A DNA stretch of 64,000 bases from assembly GCA_016713275.1 (NCBI GenBank), contig JADJPL010000010.1:1-64000 (forward strand), given 5' to 3'. Of this stretch, positions 58,917-64,000 are shown in pieces. The notes beneath the pieces were generated by a model. That model made no database searches and was not told where the DNA came from. It saw nothing but the letters and a program-made list of their open reading frames with translations. How positions within the stretch are numbered: the stretch's first letter is position 1; every line of letters begins with the position of its first letter. The stretch comes from Haliscomenobacter sp. GTDB lineage: Bacteria > Bacteroidota > Bacteroidia > Chitinophagales > Saprospiraceae. The position numbers and the translations under genes were made by a program.

Positions 58917-61900
58917 ATGAAACTTAAGCATAGTATAGTTGCAATAGGATGCGTTCTTCTTCTGGGGCCCTTGCTCCTTTCGGCCCAGTTGATCCCGGTG
59001 GGCGATACCACATTCCAATTCTGTGCGGGGCGGTTTCAGGACTCCGGAGGCAGCGCAGGCGCCTATCGCGCGAATGAGCGTTGGGAGGCGCGCTTCTGCC
59101 CGGATGGCGGCGCTTCGCACGTCCGGCTGCGGTTTGTATCCTTGGATATAGGCCCGGGAGATCAACTCTGCGTGTATGACGGCCAGGATACGACGGCTGC
59201 CCTGCTGGCCTGCTTCGGTCCAGGCCAGCGGGATACGTTTCAGGTGCAGGCGTCTGCAAGCAATCCGGACGGCTGCCTGACGGTGCGCTTCGTATCGGAT
59301 GGCTCCGGCCAGGCTGCCGGTTGGGACGCCGAACTATCCTGCGGGGCGGCCTGCCAGGCTATTGGTTTGGACATCGATTCGTTGGCTTCGGTTCGCGATC
59401 CACTGGATAGCTCCCGCTTCCTTCTGTGCCTGAACGCGCCCTTGTACGCAAAGGTCAGCGGGGTTTTTCCTCAAAATAATATCCAGTATGCGCAATCGGA
59501 CGGCAGCATTGAGTTTAGTTGGAACCTCGGCAATGGCGCGCGTTTGGCAGGGCCAGAACTCCGGTATACCTACCCCGTCCCCGGAACCTATCCGCTTTAC
59601 CTGACCCTTTCGGACGTGCGGGGCTGCCGGTACACGCATTTGGTTGCGCAAACGTATGTGGCGCCCAGGCCGGAGTTCATCCCTCATATCGCCAACCTGC
59701 AACCCCTTTGCCTGGGCGATACGGTGCGTTGGAACGGCTCGGCAGGCCGCCTGGACCCTTCCAAAACAGTGAGCGTATTGCCGGGCCAATCGCCCCTTTC
59801 TACGGGCGGCGTCCTCAGCCCGCCCATAACGGAACTCCATTGGCGCTTTCAGCCGGGAATGATCTATCAAAATAAGGATTCCATCGGTATGATCCCGGAT
59901 ACAGCGGGCTCGCTGAGCTTGCTGCTGCTGGCGACCGATTCGTTCAACTGCGTCACGGATACGGCTTTGAGCGTGGAGGTGCGCCCTTTGGGTAGCCCGT
60001 TTTGCCCCGGCTGCCTGCCGGCCCTGCCTTCTTTGGCCGACGCGGCTTTTTGCGCAGGAGACAGCATTGCGGTCAGTGCAGTGGTGGCTGTCCCGGACGA
60101 CAGCCTGTTCGCTTTCAAAGCAAACCCACAGCACCGGCTCGGGTTTGCCAACCATCCGCCCGCCAATCCCTATGCTGCGCTGCTTCCTGTTCAGGCTGTT
60201 CCTTTGCAAACGCTCACCGATCCGCTTTTGCAAATCGACCGGGTTTGCATGACGATCCGCAGCGACTGGGACGAAGACCTGGACGTCTTTTTGCGCGCCC
60301 CCTCAGGCGAATTGCTGGAGCTCAGCACCGGCAATGGGGGAGGCTTTGACGATTACGAGAATACGTGCTTTACCCCAGCTTCCACTATTCCGATCACCTC
60401 GGGCGCCTCCCCGTTTACCGGCTTTTTTCAGCCAGAAGGCGTGTGGAATGCGTTGCAAGGCGCTCAGATTAACGGCGATTGGGCCCTGGTCGTTTCCGAT
60501 GGGTTTGATCTGCTTCAGTTTGGAAGGGTAGAATCCTGGACGATTACCTTTAAAGCGCAAAACGCGATCACGTATACCTGGATTCCCTCCGAGGGGCTAT
60601 CCTGCTCCGATTGTCCCGATCCGGTGATCCGGCCAGATGCGTCGAGGCAGCAACAGGTTATCGTTACCGATTTAAAAGGGTGCGAAGTAAGAGATACGTT
60701 TGCCATCACCGTGGTCGATAGCCTGGAGGCGCCGTCGGTGGTTTGCAGTTTTGACCGCAACGGGAACGCTTCTTTTTCCTGGAATGCAGTCCCGGGCGCC
60801 GGAACCTATAATCTCGTGTTTCAAGTCAATGGAAAAGATAGCGTGCTCATCCTTCCAGCCACGGATACGTTGTTTCTGCCAGGCAGGAGGTTTCAGATCG
60901 GGGATTCCCTCTCGCTTCTTATTCAAGCGGGCGTCTCTTCCGGCAGTTTATTTTGCGGAGCAAAAACAGGATCTACAGGATGCGTTTTTCAAGGCTGTTC
61001 GATTGATAGCCGCCTGGCGAACCTGGCGCCTGTTTTGTGTTTTGGCGGCGCCGATGGGCGCATCGAAGCGGAAGGTCTGAACGGGGTTAGTCCTTATCAG
61101 TTTCAATTAGACGGCGCAGGCATGTTCCAGGATTCCGGCGTCTTCTCTGGACTTCCCGCCGGACCCCATTATGTGATCGTCCGGGATCAAAATGCCTGCT
61201 CCGATACCTTACTGGTAACGATTCAACAACCGGATAGCCTTTACGCCTCCCTGAGGGTTCTTCAGAACATCCAGTGCGCAGGAGATACGAACGGACAAAT
61301 TCAAGCGGAAGGGTTTGGGGGAACAGGCAGCTATTCGTATTCCTGGCGCCATGGCGCTTCCGGAAACCTGGCTTCCAGCCTGGCTTCCGGAACCTATACC
61401 CTCACCCTGCGCGATAGCCTGGGGTGTACGTTTCAGGACTCGGTTGCGCTGGCCTCCCCGGAGCAATTGCTTTTGACGTTGTCGCCAAAAAACCCTTCCT
61501 GCGCGGGGATCGCCGACGGGCGGGTGGCGGCTACCGTTCGGGGAGGATCCGGGCCATTGGCCTATGCCTGGAGCAGCGGCACAGGCAGGGATACCTTGGC
61601 CGGATTGGGCGCCGGGGCATATTGTCTGACGGTGACCGATTCCCTCGGTTGTGCAGCCACTCAGTGCACCGATCTGATGGCGCCTTCGGCGTTGCGCGTG
61701 GATTCGTTCACCGTTGAGCCGGTCGATTGCCGGGGAAGAAGCACCGGAGAAGCGGTTATTTGGATCAGCGGCGGAACAGGACCTTACCAATATTTGTGGT
61801 CGGATCCCCTGGCCCAGGTGGGGCCCCTGGCGACCATGCTTCCGGGAGGAAGGATACAGGTCCGCGTTACGGATGCCAATTTATGCCGGATTACGGTAGA

Positions 61901-63860
61901 TACCTTGATCCCAGAGCCGGAACAACTGCAGGTAACCCTGCTCCCGAGCCCGGTCAAGTGCCGGGGAGGAGCCGACGGGCAGATGACTGCCTTGCCTGCG
62001 GGGGGGACGGCGCCTTATCAATTGATTTGGAACACGGGTCAGGCAGGGGATACCCTTCGTTCGCTTCCTGCCGGAACCTTCGAAGTGACCGTCACCGACC
62101 GCAACGGTTGTATGGCCTTTGCGCAACAAGCCGTTACCGAGCCAGCCGAATTTCTGACTATCCAGGCTGAACAAACCGAGAAGGGATGTTTTGGGGAAAA
62201 GAAAAACAGCGCCCGAGCTATAGCCCAGGGAGGGAATCCCGCGTCCTATTCCTTTGCCTGGAGCCAGGGAGCGACTGGCGCCTCGGTAATGGGGCTGGAT
62301 TCGGTTGCCTATCGGGTTACCGTTACCGACGCGAACGGCTGCACCCAGGATACCGCCGTCAAGTTGCAGGACTTGCCCGACCTGGACCCCAACATGATCA
62401 TCAACGCCCCGTTTTGTTTTGGCGCGAGCAATGGCGCCATAGGCATCAATTTTATCAACGGCAGGCCCAACGCCAACCTCAACCAGTATTCCTTCTTCTG
62501 GAGCACTGGCGCTACGGGACCTACCATTGCTAATCTGAAAGGCGACCTGACGTACAGCGTCACCGTGGTGGACCCCAGCGGGTGCATCGGGGTGGAAAGC
62601 CGCTATTTAAGGCAACCCCGGCCTATTCAGGTTACGACAGGAAAAACAGACGTCCGGTGCAACGGCGGTGCCGACGGAACCGCCTCCGTGGTCGCCATAG
62701 ACGCCGACACCCGGGTGTTCTCTTACCAATGGGACGTACCTCTTGGTCCTTCAACCGCATCATCCATTGCCAACCTGCCTGCGGGAAAGTACCGCGTGAC
62801 GGTTACCGACGAGTTCGGTTGTTTCGGCACGGGGGAAGCGGATGTCTTCCAGCCCGAGCCAGTAGGCGTGCAGTTTGTGATCAGCAACAACCGTTGTTTT
62901 GGGGACGCCACCGGCGCGCTGCTGGTCATCGCCAGTGGGGGCACCCCGGGATATCAGCTCCAATGGGCGGACGCAGGAACGGGATTTCAGCGCACTGGAT
63001 TGCCAACAGGTCTTTATCAGGTTACCCTTACGGATTCAAAAGGTTGCACGGGAACCGGGTCGGCGGAACTAAAGTCCAATTCCAGCCTGTCCGCCGCTTT
63101 GGACACCCGGGAAGTTACCTGCCATGGGGGTAGAGACGGCGTGGTGCTTATCGATGCAGCAGGAGGAAGACCACCGTATTCCTACAGCCTGGACGGCAAA
63201 AATTTCCGCCAGACCCCAACCCTGATCGGGCTGAAAGCGGGGAACTACGACATCACTATCCGGGATGCGAACGGATGCCAGGTCTTCGAACGGGCCGTTG
63301 TCCGGGAACCGGTTCCATTTGAGGCCGACGCCGGTTTGGATGAGTACTCCATCAAACTGGGTGATACGCTCACCCTGACCGCGATAGCAACCGGGCAGCA
63401 GGGAGCGGTGCGTTTTTCCTGGCTGGCGCCCTACGAGGGTACCCTCAGTTGCACCGCGTGCGAACAAACCGTGGTGACGACCCAGAATTCGATCTCTTAT
63501 GAACTATTGGCCATCGACAGCGCCGGGTGCGAAGCGACCGACCGCGTGACGGTCAATGTGCGCAAGGACAGAGCCATTTGGGTACCCACTGGATTTACCC
63601 CCAACGGAGACGGACAAAACGACCTGCTGCGGGTACATGGCCTCAATGGAACCCGTATCCTCCGTTTTCAGGTATTTGACCGATGGGGAGAGCTGGTCTA
63701 CGAGCATTCCGGCTTTGTGGTCAATGACCCCAGCATTGGCTGGGATGGAATCTTCCGCAACCAGCCGGTAAACCCTGGGGTGTACGTCTGGTATCTGGAA
63801 GCGGAGTATATCGACGGATACCAGGAAGTGAAACGAGGGCAATCGACGTTAATCCGGTAA
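58917..63860 (+). CDS. Giant T9SS surface protein with CUB-like, PKD, P-domain and SprB repeats
   Basis: 1,647 residues in one open frame. Signal peptide (MKLKHSIVAIGCVLLLGPLL). Residues about 30-140 resemble CUB (VRLRFVSLDIGPGDQLCVYD); a PKD-like part lies at 180-260 (EFSWNLGNGARLAGPELRYT); a proprotein-convertase P domain at 440-545 (VCMTIRSDWDEDLDVFLRAP). Ten SprB-type repeats of about 75 residues occupy 700-1,470. The last 95 residues are a type B T9SS sorting domain (WVPTGFTPNGDGQNDLLRVH, FQVFDRWGELVYEHSGF). The protein would be exported by T9SS and bound or released at the surface, for adhesion or gliding. A PorP/SprF gene follows at 63,902, the normal partner of type B substrates. Confidence 0.9.
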   Translation: MKLKHSIVAIGCVLLLGPLLLSAQLIPVGDTTFQFCAGRFQDSGGSAGAYRANERWEARFCPDGGASHVRLRFVSLDIGPGDQLCVYDGQDTTAALLACFGPGQRDTFQVQASASNPDGCLTVRFVSDGSGQAAGWDAELSCGAACQAIGLDIDSLASVRDPLDSSRFLLCLNAPLYAKVSGVFPQNNIQYAQSDGSIEFSWNLGNGARLAGPELRYTYPVPGTYPLYLTLSDVRGCRYTHLVAQTYVAPRPEFIPHIANLQPLCLGDTVRWNGSAGRLDPSKTVSVLPGQSPLSTGGVLSPPITELHWRFQPGMIYQNKDSIGMIPDTAGSLSLLLLATDSFNCVTDTALSVEVRPLGSPFCPGCLPALPSLADAAFCAGDSIAVSAVVAVPDDSLFAFKANPQHRLGFANHPPANPYAALLPVQAVPLQTLTDPLLQIDRVCMTIRSDWDEDLDVFLRAPSGELLELSTGNGGGFDDYENTCFTPASTIPITSGASPFTGFFQPEGVWNALQGAQINGDWALVVSDGFDLLQFGRVESWTITFKAQNAITYTWIPSEGLSCSDCPDPVIRPDASRQQQVIVTDLKGCEVRDTFAITVVDSLEAPSVVCSFDRNGNASFSWNAVPGAGTYNLVFQVNGKDSVLILPATDTLFLPGRRFQIGDSLSLLIQAGVSSGSLFCGAKTGSTGCVFQGCSIDSRLANLAPVLCFGGADGRIEAEGLNGVSPYQFQLDGAGMFQDSGVFSGLPAGPHYVIVRDQNACSDTLLVTIQQPDSLYASLRVLQNIQCAGDTNGQIQAEGFGGTGSYSYSWRHGASGNLASSLASGTYTLTLRDSLGCTFQDSVALASPEQLLLTLSPKNPSCAGIADGRVAATVRGGSGPLAYAWSSGTGRDTLAGLGAGAYCLTVTDSLGCAATQCTDLMAPSALRVDSFTVEPVDCRGRSTGEAVIWISGGTGPYQYLWSDPLAQVGPLATMLPGGRIQVRVTDANLCRITVDTLIPEPEQLQVTLLPSPVKCRGGADGQMTALPAGGTAPYQLIWNTGQAGDTLRSLPAGTFEVTVTDRNGCMAFAQQAVTEPAEFLTIQAEQTEKGCFGEKKNSARAIAQGGNPASYSFAWSQGATGASVMGLDSVAYRVTVTDANGCTQDTAVKLQDLPDLDPNMIINAPFCFGASNGAIGINFINGRPNANLNQYSFFWSTGATGPTIANLKGDLTYSVTVVDPSGCIGVESRYLRQPRPIQVTTGKTDVRCNGGADGTASVVAIDADTRVFSYQWDVPLGPSTASSIANLPAGKYRVTVTDEFGCFGTGEADVFQPEPVGVQFVISNNRCFGDATGALLVIASGGTPGYQLQWADAGTGFQRTGLPTGLYQVTLTDSKGCTGTGSAELKSNSSLSAALDTREVTCHGGRDGVVLIDAAGGRPPYSYSLDGKNFRQTPTLIGLKAGNYDITIRDANGCQVFERAVVREPVPFEADAGLDEYSIKLGDTLTLTAIATGQQGAVRFSWLAPYEGTLSCTACEQTVVTTQNSISYELLAIDSAGCEATDRVTVNVRKDRAIWVPTGFTPNGDGQNDLLRVHGLNGTRILRFQVFDRWGELVYEHSGFVVNDPSIGWDGIFRNQPVNPGVYVWYLEAEYIDGYQEVKRGQSTLIR
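61030..63310 (+). repeat. Ten SprB repeats within the giant surface protein
   Basis: Each unit of about 225 bases starts with Cys-x-Gly, as in CFGGADGRIEAEGLNG, CAGDTNGQIQAEGFGG, CRGGADGQMTALPAGG and CHGGRDGVVLIDAAGG, and ends with a Gly-Tyr-x-V-T-V-x-D-x-x-Gly-Cys turn. The units differ from each other, so the repeat is old rather than freshly amplified. Confidence 0.85.
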
Positions 63861-63901
63861 GGCAGAGGCCGGTTTCATTAGCCATTTAAGCAAAACCCTT
63901 C

Positions 63902-64000
63902 ATGCACAAACTGACAGCCATTGTTCTACTGTTTTTGTGGTTTGGCTGCGCCAGGTTAACGGCGCAGGATCCCCGTTTTGCCCAATTCTATGCGGCGCCG
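63902..64000 (+). CDS. PorP/SprF-family outer-membrane protein, cut by the window end
   Basis: Only the first 33 residues are present: a signal peptide (MHKLTAIVLLFLWFGCARLT) then AQDPRFAQFYAAP, the DPxFxQFY start of PorP/SprF proteins. These outer-membrane proteins cooperate with T9SS to attach type B substrates. The gene begins 41 bases after the stop of the giant SprB-repeat protein, so the pair is an operon. Confidence 0.8.
   Translation, partial: MHKLTAIVLLFLWFGCARLTAQDPRFAQFYAAP

Overview
The window reads as chromosomal DNA of a Bacteroidota bacterium, most likely in or near the Saprospiria. The evidence is type IX secretion (T9SS) sorting domains of type A (about 4,700-4,954 and at the end of the M64 peptidase) and type B (about 63,580-63,860), a 1,647-residue SprB-repeat surface protein followed by a PorP/SprF-type gene, DUF1573 and DUF3467 proteins, a PolX with a PHP domain, and promoters of the Bacteroidota form TTG-N20-TAnnTTTG. 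No rRNA, tRNA or CRISPR array was seen.

Layout. 1-9,750: a left-truncated surface protein (HYR-like segments, dockerin, cohesin-like, T9SS tail), then a minus-strand group of a lipoprotein, a CsgG-like protein and a PKD protein. 10,006-11,399: an IS4-family insertion sequence with perfect 19-bp inverted repeats. 11,549-17,519: an AT-richer plus-strand cluster with an unknown protein, a radical SAM/SPASM protein, a NodU/TobZ-type carbamoyltransferase and a nucleoside-phosphorylase-like protein; I know of no described system with this composition. 17,826-22,821: a tandem duplication carrying VapBC-type toxin-antitoxin pairs, with a DUF433/DUF5615 pair between the copies. 22,781-26,480: a glycerophosphodiesterase remnant, a proline-iminopeptidase-like lipoprotein and an M64 metallopeptidase.

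26,540-63,860 is mostly ordinary chromosome: a Dna2-like nuclease-helicase, a GH125 mannosidase, a MOSC protein, a UbiA prenyltransferase, DUF1573, PolX, DUF3467, topA, a DRTGG-family ATPase, purB, a 1,506-residue envelope protein with prmA and dinB-like genes, an H-NOX/hybrid kinase/LytTR signalling operon, a surface-assembly locus (MORN protein, PapD-like chaperone, small secreted subunit, large usher-like outer-membrane protein), folD, and the T9SS giant with its PorP/SprF partner.

Caution on broken genes. Many frames are interrupted, including topA and purB, and in both the break lies at a homopolymer and one base restores the protein. At least part of the frameshifting is therefore probably sequencing or assembly error. 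Composite coordinates are given for such genes and the break points are stated.
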